A DNA stretch of 64,000 nucleotides from Bacteroidetes bacterium UBA4416 (GCA_002390745.1 DGQK01000001.1:129701-193700); one strand, 5' to 3'; positions 17,181-26,492 are shown, counted from the first letter of the stretch. A program made the numbers and translations. Notes: a model not told the origin generated them from the letters alone.

Positions 17181-19172
17181 TTATAAGCGAATTCCTACCA
17201 CACACACATCATCCACTTGTTCGAGCATTCCCTGCCAGGTTTCCAGCGTGGCTTTCAGGATCTGCTGTTGCCTGCTCAGCGGCTCAGTGGCATGGCTAAG
17301 CAGGAGCTCCTCCAGCGGCCTGTATTTGAATTTCTTTCCTTTCGGCCCTCCAAACTGATCCGGGTAACCGTCGGTATACAGATAAAGGCTGTCGCCGGCT
17401 TTGTAGTTGATGTGGTAGAGCCTGAAGTGCTCTGCTTTTTCTCCCTTGCCCACCGGCATTTTATCGGATCCCAGCGAAATGGCCTTACCTTCCGAAACCA
17501 GGAGAGGTGCGTTATTGGCAGCGGCATACGTGAGTGTATTCCTGGTTTTATTGATGCAGAGGAGGATCCCGTCAAAGCCGTCCTGCTGCCCCTCGGAGCT
17601 CACTGTTTCGATGATCCTGCCGCGCACAAAATCAAAAATGTGATGAGGCTCATACATGGCCCGCTCCTTGATCGCCTCATTTAAAAACCCCATACTCAAG
17701 AGGCTCATGAAAGCTCCCGGAACCCCATGCCCGGTGCTATCGCAGCAAGCGAGGAAAAAGAGCTCTTCCTGACTGTCGCTCTCTACAGACGCCGCCCAAT
17801 AGAAATCACCGCTCACGATATCCTTCGGCTTAAAGAATACAAAATGCCCGGCAAGATGGCGGGAAAGCATCGTCTCCTGTGCCAGGAGGGCATACTGGAT
17901 GCGCTTTGCATAGTTGATGCTGTCTACGATCTCTTTCTGCTTTTCTTCAATCACCTGCTTCTGCTGCGCGATTTCCGCCTGTTTAAGCTCCACTTCCTCT
18001 TTTTGCTTCGTGATCAGCAGATGCGCTTTCTTCTTTTGCGAATAGACACGGTACATAAAGAACCCGAAGATGAGCGAAGCCACGAGGCTGGCAATGATAA
18101 ACCAGGTGATGAGCTTTTGCTGGCGGATCGCTTCTTCCGACAGGTCGTTCTGCTGCTTCAGTAAAATATTCTGCTGTTCTTTCTTCTCGGTTTCGTATTT
18201 GGTATTCAGCTCCTCCACCTGCTTGTTGGCCTCTTCATTCACATACAGGCTATTGACAGAGTCGTACATGAGCCGGTAGCGGTACGCTTTGTTGTATTTG
18301 CCCTGCCTGGCAAAGAGCGCCGAGCATTCGTCGAGCCCCAGCTTGACATTGATGATATCCTGGGTGCGCATGGAATAGGAGATATACTGGTTATAATAAT
18401 CTTCCGATCTGGCATAGTTTCCGGTTTCCATGTTGAGAGCCCCCAGCAAGCCGTAGATGTAATAGATCGCAGAAGAGTCCTTATCGGCATAGTGATGCCT
18501 GAGCGCTGTATCGGCATAAAGCTCCACCTTCCGGAACAGGGCCTTGGTATTGCTTTCAAGCGCTTTGGCATACCAAGCATTGGCAATGTTGTCGAGGATG
18601 ATCACTTCATTGTCATGAAAGCCCTGCTTCCGTGCAATGAATAGCCCTTTGTTCAGGATCGCAATGGAAGAGTCGAGCTCGCTCAGCGTATTATAATAAT
18701 CGGAAAGATTGACGATGCTGCTCAGGTAAGATTTGTAGTTCTCCTCTTTCAGGGAAGTACTTTCCTGCAATTTAAAGTATTTGTAAGCTTCGCTTTTACG
18801 GTTCAGGCGAAGATAGATATAGCCGATCTGCCCCAGGAGCGGCGAAACGCCTGTGCGGCCGTTGCTCTCGATCACATCGCGCGCCATCAGGTAACAAGCC
18901 AGGGCATCGTCGAATTTGAACAGGCGCGTGTAGGCCACGCCCAGGTTGGTATAAGCCTTTATCTGGTGATGGACGGATTTATGCTTCTTCGCCAGGATCA
19001 GCTGAATGCTCGCATATTTGAGCAGGGAATCGGCGCTGATGTACTCGTACTTATTACACAGCAGGTTATAGCGGTTGAGCAATACCGTATCCTCCTGCGC
19101 CACCAGGAACCTACCGAACATCATGAAAATGACGACGAAAAAAAGAGGATATGCAAATTTTTTTTGTTTCAA
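17181..19172 (-). CDS. TPR-containing transmembrane SpoIIE-type phosphatase (paralogue 2)
   Basis: The 663-residue protein starts at TTG 19172, with AGGAAGG a few bases upstream as ribosome-binding site. It has a signal peptide (ending FLVAQ), about six TPR-like repeats in the periplasm (30-330), a transmembrane helix (LITWFIIASLVASLIFGFFM), a cytoplasmic coiled coil, and a SpoIIE/PP2C domain (about 440-663) with metal-binding motifs DIVSGDFYW, CDSTGHGVPGAFMS and YTDGYPDQFGG. It probably dephosphorylates a cytoplasmic serine or threonine, perhaps on an anti-sigma antagonist, in response to a periplasmic signal. It follows a close paralogue by 21 bases. Confidence 0.9.
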   Translation of the reverse strand: MKQKKFAYPLFFVVIFMMFGRFLVAQEDTVLLNRYNLLCNKYEYISADSLLKYASIQLILAKKHKSVHHQIKAYTNLGVAYTRLFKFDDALACYLMARDVIESNGRTGVSPLLGQIGYIYLRLNRKSEAYKYFKLQESTSLKEENYKSYLSSIVNLSDYYNTLSELDSSIAILNKGLFIARKQGFHDNEVIILDNIANAWYAKALESNTKALFRKVELYADTALRHHYADKDSSAIYYIYGLLGALNMETGNYARSEDYYNQYISYSMRTQDIINVKLGLDECSALFARQGKYNKAYRYRLMYDSVNSLYVNEEANKQVEELNTKYETEKKEQQNILLKQQNDLSEEAIRQQKLITWFIIASLVASLIFGFFMYRVYSQKKKAHLLITKQKEEVELKQAEIAQQKQVIEEKQKEIVDSINYAKRIQYALLAQETMLSRHLAGHFVFFKPKDIVSGDFYWAASVESDSQEELFFLACCDSTGHGVPGAFMSLLSMGFLNEAIKERAMYEPHHIFDFVRGRIIETVSSEGQQDGFDGILLCINKTRNTLTYAAANNAPLLVSEGKAISLGSDKMPVGKGEKAEHFRLYHINYKAGDSLYLYTDGYPDQFGGPKGKKFKYRPLEELLLSHATEPLSRQQQILKATLETWQGMLEQVDDVCVVGIRL

Positions 19173-19193
19173 ATGATTTCCTTCCTGGTTTTT

Positions 19194-21152
19194 TTAAAGT
19201 CTGATCCCCATGATGCATACATCATCCACCTGCTCCAGCGCACCTTTCCAATCGGCGAATACTTTGCGCAATGTGCTTTCCTGTTCAGCCGGAGAATGCG
19301 GACTTAGTTTCAGTAATAACTGGTTGAGACTTTTGTATTTAAATTTCTTTCCTTTTTCACCGCCAAACTGGTCGGCGTAGCCATCGGTATAAAGATAGAG
19401 CATATCGCCCCCGGTGGCATGAAAACGGCGCGTCGTAAAGTTTCCGGAGCGTTCTCCTTTCCCTACCGGCATTTTATCGGCCATAAGCTCCTCCAGCTCC
19501 TGCCCGCTCACCCTGATGAGCTTATTGTTGGCAGCGGCGTACTGCAGTTCCATTTCCTTCAGCGTATCTTTCTTTTCGGGGATCCTCAGGAGAATGGCAT
19601 CCATTCCGTCGTTGCCCCCGTCAAGGCTGCTGATCAGCTTTTCACGCACATAATCCAACACCTGCCCGGGATCCGAAAGATGTTTCTCGTTGATGGCCTC
19701 ATTCAGAAAATTACTGCTGAGCAGGCTCATAAAAGCCCCGGGCACTCCATGGCCCGTGCAATCGCACACCGCCAGGTAAATGAAGCCGTCTTTATGCGCG
19801 AGCCAGTAAAAATCCCCGCTCACAATATCCTTGGGCTCAAACAAAATAAAATGCTGCGGCAACAGGGCATTGAGCATGTCTTGGCTGGCAAGCAGGCTGT
19901 ACTGGATCCTCCTCGCATAGTTGATGCTGTCTACAATTTCTTTCTGCTTTTCCTCGATGATCACCTTCTGGCTTTCGAGCAGGGCATTGGTTTTGTTCTT
20001 TCGGATATTGGATTTGATCACAAAGGCAAACAGGATCAGCAGCAGGATCACCACCGAGATCCCCGAATAGATGAGTGCCTTTTTGCGGTTGAGCTCCGAC
20101 CTCGAGAGCTCATTTTCCTTATTCAGGATCTCAATCGCCGCATCTTTCTTCTCTGTTTCGTATTTTTCCTGCACATCCAGCAGCTGCCGGCGGCTGTTTT
20201 CATTAAACACCGAATCCTTGTATTGCACATGCGATCTCAGGTAATCGGCCGACTCCCGGTATTGCCCTGCTTTGTACGCCACATCCGACAAGACTTTATA
20301 GGTTTCGGAGATGTTATGGTTGGCCTTATCGGCCAGCATCAGATCCAGAGCCCTGGTGTAATAGCCGAGCGCTTCGGGATACTTCTTTTTCAGATCGGCC
20401 TGCTGCCCTTTCTCCTGGTAACATACAAAAGATGCATAATTCAGATTTGCCTGCCCCAGGTATTGCTCCGACAGGTTTACAAACTCTTCGGCTTTTGCCA
20501 TATTGCCCAGCTCGCGGTACTGTGCTGCGATATTGGTATAAATGATGGCACAGCCGATGTAGTTATGCGTTTCCCTGAAAAGGCCGGCAGCGATCTGGTT
20601 CCATTTGATGGCTTCCTTGTAATCCTTCAATGACGCGTAGTAATTCCCAAGGCCACCGGCGCCGTAGGCCATCTGCCCTGTCATCTTATGCTCCACCGCC
20701 AGATCGTAGCATTTGCCAAAGTATTCCTTTTGCCCCTTATTGTCCCCCAGCCCCATATATGTATTCCCGATCAGGTTGTATGTGCCCGCAAGCCGTTTAT
20801 AAAACCCCAGCTTGCGGAATGCTTTTTCCGCTTCAAAGAGGTAACGGAGGGATTGGGTATAATCTCCCTTCGCATTGAAGTAATTCCCGAACCAGGATCC
20901 GGCAAAGCCTATCCCCGCGTCGTAGCCGGCCTCAAGGCTCCGGGCGTACACCAGTTTCCAGTAGCTCACCAAGCTGTCTTTCGGAAGGTTATGGCCGGGC
21001 GTATTGAGGGACGCCATGAAACGGGAGATCGCCGCTGTATCCTTCGGAGCAGCCAGCAGGGCCTGTTTCAGGAAAGCGGGATTGGCATCGCCCTGCGCAA
21101 TGCAGGAGATACTATACCACAAGAACAAGAGGAACCAGCTTTTTTTTATCAT
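19194..21152 (-). CDS. TPR-containing transmembrane SpoIIE-type phosphatase (paralogue 1)
   Basis: The 652-residue protein has the same plan as its neighbour: signal peptide (SISCIAQ), periplasmic TPR repeats, a transmembrane helix (ALIYSGISVVILLLILFAFV), a coiled coil with QKVIIEEKQKEIVDSINYAR, and a C-terminal SpoIIE domain with DIVSGDFYW, CDCTGHGVPGAFMS and YTDGYADQFGGEKG. The strongest similarity between the two lies in the coiled coil and phosphatase, while the TPR parts differ, suggesting duplication followed by sensor divergence. It lies 21 bases behind paaZ and is likely in one transcript with it and the second phosphatase. No STAS or anti-sigma partner is adjacent. Confidence 0.9.
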   Translation of the reverse strand: MIKKSWFLLFLWYSISCIAQGDANPAFLKQALLAAPKDTAAISRFMASLNTPGHNLPKDSLVSYWKLVYARSLEAGYDAGIGFAGSWFGNYFNAKGDYTQSLRYLFEAEKAFRKLGFYKRLAGTYNLIGNTYMGLGDNKGQKEYFGKCYDLAVEHKMTGQMAYGAGGLGNYYASLKDYKEAIKWNQIAAGLFRETHNYIGCAIIYTNIAAQYRELGNMAKAEEFVNLSEQYLGQANLNYASFVCYQEKGQQADLKKKYPEALGYYTRALDLMLADKANHNISETYKVLSDVAYKAGQYRESADYLRSHVQYKDSVFNENSRRQLLDVQEKYETEKKDAAIEILNKENELSRSELNRKKALIYSGISVVILLLILFAFVIKSNIRKNKTNALLESQKVIIEEKQKEIVDSINYARRIQYSLLASQDMLNALLPQHFILFEPKDIVSGDFYWLAHKDGFIYLAVCDCTGHGVPGAFMSLLSSNFLNEAINEKHLSDPGQVLDYVREKLISSLDGGNDGMDAILLRIPEKKDTLKEMELQYAAANNKLIRVSGQELEELMADKMPVGKGERSGNFTTRRFHATGGDMLYLYTDGYADQFGGEKGKKFKYKSLNQLLLKLSPHSPAEQESTLRKVFADWKGALEQVDDVCIMGIRL

Positions 21153-21173
21153 AAGGGGAGATATGAGAGCTGG

Positions 21174-23222
21174 CTAGTCCTGATTCCGCAGTTTGACCAT
21201 CGTCAGGATGGTTGCAATGGCTACCGTTTCGCCGGTTTCGTCATACACATCGACCAGCCATTTTACAATGCCTTTTGCAATATCTTCCGGAGTTTTCTTT
21301 TCCTGGCGGATTTTTTCCTTGCAGGTAAAGCGAACTCCGATGGTGCTTCCCATATACACCGGCTTGGTAAAGCGGCACTCGTCAATGCCGTAATTCAACA
21401 GCACCGGTCCTTTTTTCGCATTCACGAACAGGCCGGCCGCTTTGCTTAATACGTAATAGCCATGGGCCACACGCCCGGTAAACATGGTTCCGTCGAGCGA
21501 TGTAACATCCGTATGTGCATAGAAATGATCGCCGCTTACATTGGCAAAGTTCACCACATCGGCATCGGTGATGGTATGTTTGGCGGTGATGAGCGTTTCA
21601 CCGATCTCGAGGTCTTCAAAATACTGGCGGAACGGGTGGATGTCTTTTTCGATCTGCGCACCGCCTTGCTGGTACTGGTTAAGAATAGCGCTGATGGTCG
21701 TTGGCGAGCCCTGGATGGCTGTGCGTTGTAAATAATGAAATACGCCACGCTTACCGCCCATTTCTTCGCCGCCACCGGCCCTGCCCGGCCCACCGTGAAC
21801 CAGCATCGGCATCGGGGAACCATGCCCCGTGCTTTCCTTGGCGCATTCGGCGTTGAGCACTAAAATGCGTCCATGCATACATGCCGCGCCAATCGTGTAC
21901 TGGCGGGCAATGCTGTTGTCGGCCGTTACGATAGAGCTCACCAGGGAGCCTTTGCCCATTTTGGAAAGCTCAATGGCCTCATCGATTGTCTTGTAAGGCA
22001 TAATGGTACTCACAGGACCAAAGGCCTCCACGTTATGGCAATCTGTATTGGTAAATGGCTTATCGTTGAAGAAAATGATCGGTGGCATGAAAGCCCCTTT
22101 GGTCTTGTCTGCGCCTTTCACTTCAAAGTTTTCGAAGCTGCCGATGATAATCTTCTGCGTTTTGGAAAGCAGCTCTACTTTTTCCTTCACTTCTATGAGC
22201 TGCGATTTTCCCGCCAGGGAACCCATGCGCACGCCTTCTACGTTCGGGTCGCCGATCACGTTTTGCGCCAGGCGTTTCCCCAAAGCGATCTGCACATCTT
22301 CCACCATATTCTCCGGAACAATGATGCGACGCACAGCCGTACATTTCTGGCCGGCCTTCGTCGTGATCTCGCGCGACACTTCCTTGATGAAAATATCGAA
22401 CTCCGGCATCGCAGGCGTCACGTCCGTTCCAAGCACGCAGCAGTTCAGGGAATCCGCCTCCATGTTGAAGTGCACCGCCTCCTGCAATAAGCGCGGGTGG
22501 GCTTTCAGCATTTTTCCGGTAGAGGCTGAGCCCGTAAAGGTCACAACATCCTGGCTCTCCACGTGATCGAGGATACCGTTGGCGCTACCGCAAATCAATT
22601 GCAGGGCACCTTCCGGTAAAATGCCGGAAGCGATGATTTCTTTCACAACCGCTTCCGTTAAGAAAGAGGTCAGGGCGGCAGGCTTCACAATTGCCGGCAC
22701 ACCGGCCAGCCAGTTAACAGCCACTTTTTCGAGCATGCCCCATACCGGGAAGTTAAAGGCATTGATATGAATGGCCACACCTTCCTTCGGCACACAGATG
22801 TGGTGGCCGATAAAGGTATTGTTCTTGGAAAGCTTCGCCACATCGCCATCATAGCAAAAGGTTTCGTCGGGGAACTGTCGGCGGAGCGAGGCGTAGGTAA
22901 ATAAATTCCCGATACCACCTTCGATGTCCACCCAGCTATCGGCGCGCGTGGCACCTGTGGCCCAGCTCACTTTATAAAAAATCTCTTTTTTGCTCTGTAA
23001 ATGCAGGGCCAGCGCTTTCAGCATGAGGCCGCGCTCCTGAAACGTCATTTTGCGCAGCTTCGGGCCGCCGACTGTGCGGGCATAGTCGCACATTTTTGCA
23101 AAATCCAGGCCTTTGCTGCTGGCGGTAGCCACTACCTCGCCTGTAATGGCGTTATATAAATCCTGTCCGTTATCTGCTCCGGCCACCCATTGGCCTACAG
23201 CATAGTTCTGTAATTTGTTCAT
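21174..23222 (-). CDS. paaZ: Bifunctional aldehyde dehydrogenase/enoyl-CoA hydratase PaaZ
   Basis: The 682-residue protein fuses an aldehyde dehydrogenase (about 1-515; catalytic Cys in AGQKCTAVRR, Glu in NMEADSLNC) to a C-terminal MaoC-like hydratase (about 535-680; FANVSGDHFYAHTD with the catalytic Asp/His). In aerobic phenylacetate degradation PaaZ opens the oxepin-CoA ring and oxidises the semialdehyde to 3-oxo-5,6-dehydrosuberyl-CoA. No other paa gene lies in the window, so the pathway must be elsewhere, or the enzyme serves another ring-CoA route. A TATATTTA element at 23249-23256 could be its promoter. Fusion and length match the family well. Confidence 0.93.
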   Translation of the reverse strand: MNKLQNYAVGQWVAGADNGQDLYNAITGEVVATASSKGLDFAKMCDYARTVGGPKLRKMTFQERGLMLKALALHLQSKKEIFYKVSWATGATRADSWVDIEGGIGNLFTYASLRRQFPDETFCYDGDVAKLSKNNTFIGHHICVPKEGVAIHINAFNFPVWGMLEKVAVNWLAGVPAIVKPAALTSFLTEAVVKEIIASGILPEGALQLICGSANGILDHVESQDVVTFTGSASTGKMLKAHPRLLQEAVHFNMEADSLNCCVLGTDVTPAMPEFDIFIKEVSREITTKAGQKCTAVRRIIVPENMVEDVQIALGKRLAQNVIGDPNVEGVRMGSLAGKSQLIEVKEKVELLSKTQKIIIGSFENFEVKGADKTKGAFMPPIIFFNDKPFTNTDCHNVEAFGPVSTIMPYKTIDEAIELSKMGKGSLVSSIVTADNSIARQYTIGAACMHGRILVLNAECAKESTGHGSPMPMLVHGGPGRAGGGEEMGGKRGVFHYLQRTAIQGSPTTISAILNQYQQGGAQIEKDIHPFRQYFEDLEIGETLITAKHTITDADVVNFANVSGDHFYAHTDVTSLDGTMFTGRVAHGYYVLSKAAGLFVNAKKGPVLLNYGIDECRFTKPVYMGSTIGVRFTCKEKIRQEKKTPEDIAKGIVKWLVDVYDETGETVAIATILTMVKLRNQD

Positions 23223-23248
23223 AGATAGAGAAGTGGTTAATTAAGCAT

Positions 23249-23256
23249 TAAATATA
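23249..23256 (-). promoter_or_regulatory. Putative -7 element (TATATTTA) for paaZ
   Basis: The minus strand reads TATATTTA 26 bases before the paaZ ATG, close to the TAnnTTTG/A consensus. No distinct -33 element was found. Confidence 0.3.
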
Positions 23257-23383
23257 GAAAAAATGAAGGAATTACAGGCATTATTTTGTAGCTGGTAAAA
23301 CGCTGCGGTTCAGCTATGTAACCAACCTGTCCCTTCAGGAAAACAGGGCATTCTCTTTTCGGTGTGGTGCAGTGGAAATAAAA

Positions 23384-23412
23384 AAATCCCGTTTGCATGG
23401 CAGACGGGATTT
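23384..23412 (-). terminator. Rho-independent terminator of the 23431-24567 gene
   Basis: A 13-bp stem (AAATCCCGTTTGC / GCAGACGGGATTT, one G-T pair) with a 3-base loop is followed on the minus strand by TTTTTTATTT. It lies 18 bases after the stop codon of the upstream gene and is a textbook intrinsic terminator. Confidence 0.85.
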
Positions 23413-23430
23413 GTTTAATGTTTTTTCGGT

Positions 23431-24567
23431 CTATTTGATCTTTTCGCAACGCAGCTCTGTCCAGCGTGTATGAAACCCGTTGAAATACATGGCTTCCTGG
23501 TAAGCGCCGCCGCCTGCATAATCCTTTTGGATCTGGATGGAAACGTAATAACAATGGCCATCTTTGCTGAAGCCCAGTGTCACCGGAATGGTTTTCCCCA
23601 GGATCACACCGTATTCATTCTTCCGGATCGACCAGTCCTTATCATCCAGGATCAGCTTTTTCAGACCTGCCGGATCGAAATCAATGGCAGGGCCGCTTTG
23701 TTTCACCACCTCCAGGATCTTCTTTTCGAGCTCAGCATCTTTATGCGCGGCTGCCGGAAAGGTAGCAGCATTGATCTCCGCTTCGGTACGTGCATTCCAG
23801 GCCTTGGTAATATTCATGGCACGCGACTTCATCATCGCCAGCATCTCCGTTCGTATTTTGGGGAGGTCGACAGCCTTGGCAGCTCCACGGTCGGTAACGT
23901 AAACGTCGCAAAAGGCCTTGCCTTCATCCAGCCCGTTTTCCACTTCATCCAGACTTTGTTTAAGAAAGGCCGTTGTCATCTCCTTCTTAAAAGGCACGCA
24001 GATGAGGCGGTACTCGCTCTTCGACACCTCACGCAAACCTACCAGGCAGTTCTGCCATTTCATCATCATAAAGCCATCCTTTACCCAACCCGTACCGGTG
24101 AAGGCAATTTTCCGCAGATAGGTTACCGGATCAGCATCCATGAATTGAATGCTCCGCGAATTGGTCATTTCTTCGGGGAACATGCACATGTTGTATAGTG
24201 TGAAGTCGTTCATCTCCTTCAGGATCTCGTCTTCACCGGGACTCGGCGACACTTTTGATACCAGGCCAACCACGCTGAGCGTTTTGGAATTATCATTGGA
24301 TTTATAGTATTCCGACACTGTGCCCTGTATCACCAACGCCGAATAAAAGCCGTTGTCCTCCAGGATCTTTTTCTGATGGTCCTCTACCTGCTCTACCGTT
24401 ACATCGCCCTGGGCGGCGGATTCTCCGGGAGAAGAGGAAGTTGCATGGCTTGTTGCATTGCCTGCTTTTTGCCTCACTTTATTTGCCATATTTCCTATTT
24501 GTGCCTGCACGCCGCAAGCGAACAGCACAGACATGGCGATCAGTACCTGCTTCAGATTTTTTTTCAT
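23431..24567 (-). CDS. Secreted protein of unknown function
   Basis: From ATG 24567 the product has 378 residues, starting with a signal peptide (MKKNLKQVLIAMSVLFACGV, then QAQ). A short low-complexity stretch rich in Ser and Gln follows (about 30-60), then a mixed alpha/beta region with no motif I recognise. There are few cysteines. An in-frame start 15 codons upstream would precede the signal peptide and is rejected. It has its own promoter element (24586-24593) and terminator (23384-23412), so it is probably a single-gene unit. Export to the periplasm or outside is inferred from the leader; function is unknown. Confidence 0.75.
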   Translation of the reverse strand: MKKNLKQVLIAMSVLFACGVQAQIGNMANKVRQKAGNATSHATSSSPGESAAQGDVTVEQVEDHQKKILEDNGFYSALVIQGTVSEYYKSNDNSKTLSVVGLVSKVSPSPGEDEILKEMNDFTLYNMCMFPEEMTNSRSIQFMDADPVTYLRKIAFTGTGWVKDGFMMMKWQNCLVGLREVSKSEYRLICVPFKKEMTTAFLKQSLDEVENGLDEGKAFCDVYVTDRGAAKAVDLPKIRTEMLAMMKSRAMNITKAWNARTEAEINAATFPAAAHKDAELEKKILEVVKQSGPAIDFDPAGLKKLILDDKDWSIRKNEYGVILGKTIPVTLGFSKDGHCYYVSIQIQKDYAGGGAYQEAMYFNGFHTRWTELRCEKIK

Positions 24568-24585
24568 AAGATGAATTAAGATGCG

Positions 24586-24593
24586 CAAATATA
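24586..24593 (-). promoter_or_regulatory. Putative -7 element (TATATTTG)
   Basis: The minus strand reads TATATTTG, a full TAnnTTTG match, 18 bases before the ATG at 24567. No convincing -33 element is present. Confidence 0.4.
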
Positions 24594-24701
24594 CACTCAG
24601 GTGCCGTATCATTCTGCTTCTGATGAGCAGCTGTGAGAAAAAAATGAATACGCGTCCTTACTTCGTGTACAGGTGTTTCTCCGGATGTTCGCAATAGTTA
24701 G

Positions 24702-24709
24702 TATCTTTA
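24702..24709 (+). promoter_or_regulatory. Putative -7 element (TATCTTTA) for the RNase Z-like gene
   Basis: TATCTTTA lies 24 bases before the ATG at 24734, with a weak TTTC at 24676-24679 as a possible -33 element. Confidence 0.4.
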
Positions 24710-24733
24710 AGCCCTTAGAAAGCCTGTTACATC

Positions 24734-25609
24734 ATGAACCTCACTCTAAGCGGCTATTCGACCGCCCTGTTTTCCACCTGGTACTTTATCGAAGAGCTGG
24801 GCTTATTGTTTGATTGCGGGGATGGCCTGAGCTCTGCCCTGCTCCACAAAAGCAGGAAGATCGACCAGGTATTTATTTCGCATGCCGACAGGGACCACCT
24901 CACGGGATTATTGCAATTCAACCAGCTCAATGCGCGGGAAAATGCACCGGTGATCCACTACCCAAAGGACTCCGGCTCCTTCCCGGCGCTCCGCGATTTC
25001 TCTGTAAAGTTTGATCCGCATGTGAAAGGAACGGTCTGGAAGCCGATACAGGATAAGGACCGGATCTGGATAAGGAAAGACATTTATGTAGAAGCTATCC
25101 GCAACAACCACGTGGCATGCGACGCCCATGTTCACAAAAGCCTGGGCTATAAAGTCGTGCAGGTAAAATCGAAGTTGAAAGAAGAATATGTGGCCCTCAG
25201 CGGACAGGAGATCAGGGAAGCGATCGAACGCCTGGGAAAAGCCGCTACACATACCGATATGGAAACCATCCTGCTTTCGTATAGCGGCGATACACCCTGC
25301 GAAAATTTTGAGCACTGGAATAATTCCAAAATCCTGATCCACGAAGCCACCTTTATCGGCAGTGTGGAAGGCAAGCAGATCCAGGCACACGGCAACAGGC
25401 ATAGCTACCTGGAAGAGGTGATCAAAGCCGTAGCGGACATCACGATCGAGTGCCTGATCTTAGGGCATTTTTCCTCCCGCTATTCGGACGAGCAGATCGA
25501 TAGCGCGATTGTAACGCTTTGTAAAACACACGGCATCGGCATTCCTGTGTACAGAATGTTGCCGGGAAGGATCGTGAAGAACATTCTGGCCGGGGAGAAA
25601 ATTTATTAG
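24734..25609 (+). CDS. RNase Z-like metallo-beta-lactamase-fold hydrolase
   Basis: The 291-residue cytosolic protein has the MBL fold arranged as in RNase Z: FDCGDG, a metal motif, a central NNHVACDAHVHKSLGY segment, LSYSGDT, ILIHEATF and a late LILGHFSSRYSD histidine. The core motif is H50-A-D52-R-D54-H55 instead of the usual HxHxDH, so the second histidine is replaced by aspartate. True tRNase Z also needs an exosite arm, which is not obvious here. It may be a nuclease paralogue or an enzyme for a small phosphodiester. It precedes a SnoaL-like gene by 22 bases. Confidence 0.8.
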   Translation: MNLTLSGYSTALFSTWYFIEELGLLFDCGDGLSSALLHKSRKIDQVFISHADRDHLTGLLQFNQLNARENAPVIHYPKDSGSFPALRDFSVKFDPHVKGTVWKPIQDKDRIWIRKDIYVEAIRNNHVACDAHVHKSLGYKVVQVKSKLKEEYVALSGQEIREAIERLGKAATHTDMETILLSYSGDTPCENFEHWNNSKILIHEATFIGSVEGKQIQAHGNRHSYLEEVIKAVADITIECLILGHFSSRYSDEQIDSAIVTLCKTHGIGIPVYRMLPGRIVKNILAGEKIY

Positions 25610-25631
25610 CTCATTACTTTAAAACACACTG

Positions 25632-26003
25632 ATGAACCAAAAAGAAAATATCCAACAAGCCATCACTGATTTTGTCAAAGGCGGCGACACCAGCGACATC
25701 AACCTATTGGAAAAGGTTTTGCATCCTGAGTTCAGGATTACTAATAATGGCTTCATGGGCAAACCGGGAATTACAATCATCGACAGGGAAACCTACTTAT
25801 CGAACATTAAAGCCGGAATTTTTGGCGGCTTGCCAAGAACCATGATCATTGAAAACATTGACGAAAGCGGGAATATTGCGATGGTGAAGCTCAGGCTCGA
25901 AAGTTCAGAGAACTACTTTGTTTCCTACAACTCTATGGTGCTGGATACAGACAATGCCTGGAAGCTCATCAATAACATGGCGGTAGTGGATGCTAAGAAA
26001 TAA
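25632..26003 (+). CDS. SnoaL/lumazine-binding-like small protein (NTF2 fold)
   Basis: The 123-residue protein starts with an alpha-helix (IQQAITDFVKGGDTSDINLL), then HPEFRITNNGF, a YLSNIKAGIFGG segment and a final beta sheet (YFVSYNSMVLDTDNAWKLIN). This is the helix-plus-curved-sheet pattern of the Lumazine_bd_2/SnoaL group. Such proteins bind small ligands or act as minor enzymes; no catalytic residues can be assigned. There is no signal peptide. It probably shares a transcript with the RNase Z-like gene 22 bases upstream. Confidence 0.65.
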   Translation: MNQKENIQQAITDFVKGGDTSDINLLEKVLHPEFRITNNGFMGKPGITIIDRETYLSNIKAGIFGGLPRTMIIENIDESGNIAMVKLRLESSENYFVSYNSMVLDTDNAWKLINNMAVVDAKK

Positions 26004-26051
26004 GCGCTCATACGGCAAAGCACCGTTGACACAAAACAGTCGGTATAAGAA

Positions 26052-26429
26052 ATGGCAATAGCTCCTGATCATAAAAAAATAATCATTGCCGGTGTGATTC
26101 CTCATAAGACAGGTTCAGAAGACCGGCTTCATGAGTTGGAATCTTACCTTAAAGCCAATGGAGGAAGTATCGTGGGGCGTGTCATCCAAAAAAGAGGCGT
26201 ATCCAGAAGTACAAAACCCGGAGGCTCAAAACAGATGCACCAGCCTTTGGATCCTGCAACATACATAGGCAAAGGAAAGGCCCTGGAGCTTAGGAAACTT
26301 TGCGATGAAACAGCATGCGACCTGGTTATTTTCATCAATCCATTAAGCAATAGCCAGGTAAAAAACCTGGAAGAATTAACTTTCTGCAACGTTGTTCTTG
26401 CGTCCAGCTATTTACCCCTGAACAGCTGA
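26052..26429 (+). CDS. Stand-alone HflX N-terminal domain protein
   Basis: The 125-residue product matches only the N-terminal domain of the ribosome-splitting GTPase HflX: SYLKANGGSIVGRVIQKRG, then DPATYIGKGKALEL, DLVIFINPLSNSQVKNLEE. In full HflX a coiled coil and the Ras-like GTPase follow, but here the frame ends (SSYLPLNS, stop at 26429), and the next 160 bases contain no GTPase sequence in any frame. It is either a remnant of hflX or a separate family that could bind the ribosome or nucleotides. The reading frame is clean, with no internal disruption. Confidence 0.75.
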   Translation: MAIAPDHKKIIIAGVIPHKTGSEDRLHELESYLKANGGSIVGRVIQKRGVSRSTKPGGSKQMHQPLDPATYIGKGKALELRKLCDETACDLVIFINPLSNSQVKNLEELTFCNVVLASSYLPLNS

Positions 26430-26492
26430 ATCATTCCTGCATACGTCCTAAATTGGTCTGCATTCAACCAAAATTTTCCCTCGACCCGTGTA

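Noticed and set aside
19419..20633. Long open frame on the plus strand opposite the first SpoIIE gene
   Set aside because: It lies wholly antisense to a well-supported gene, has the composition of a complementary-frame shadow (rich in His, Arg, Gln, Phe), and no domain.
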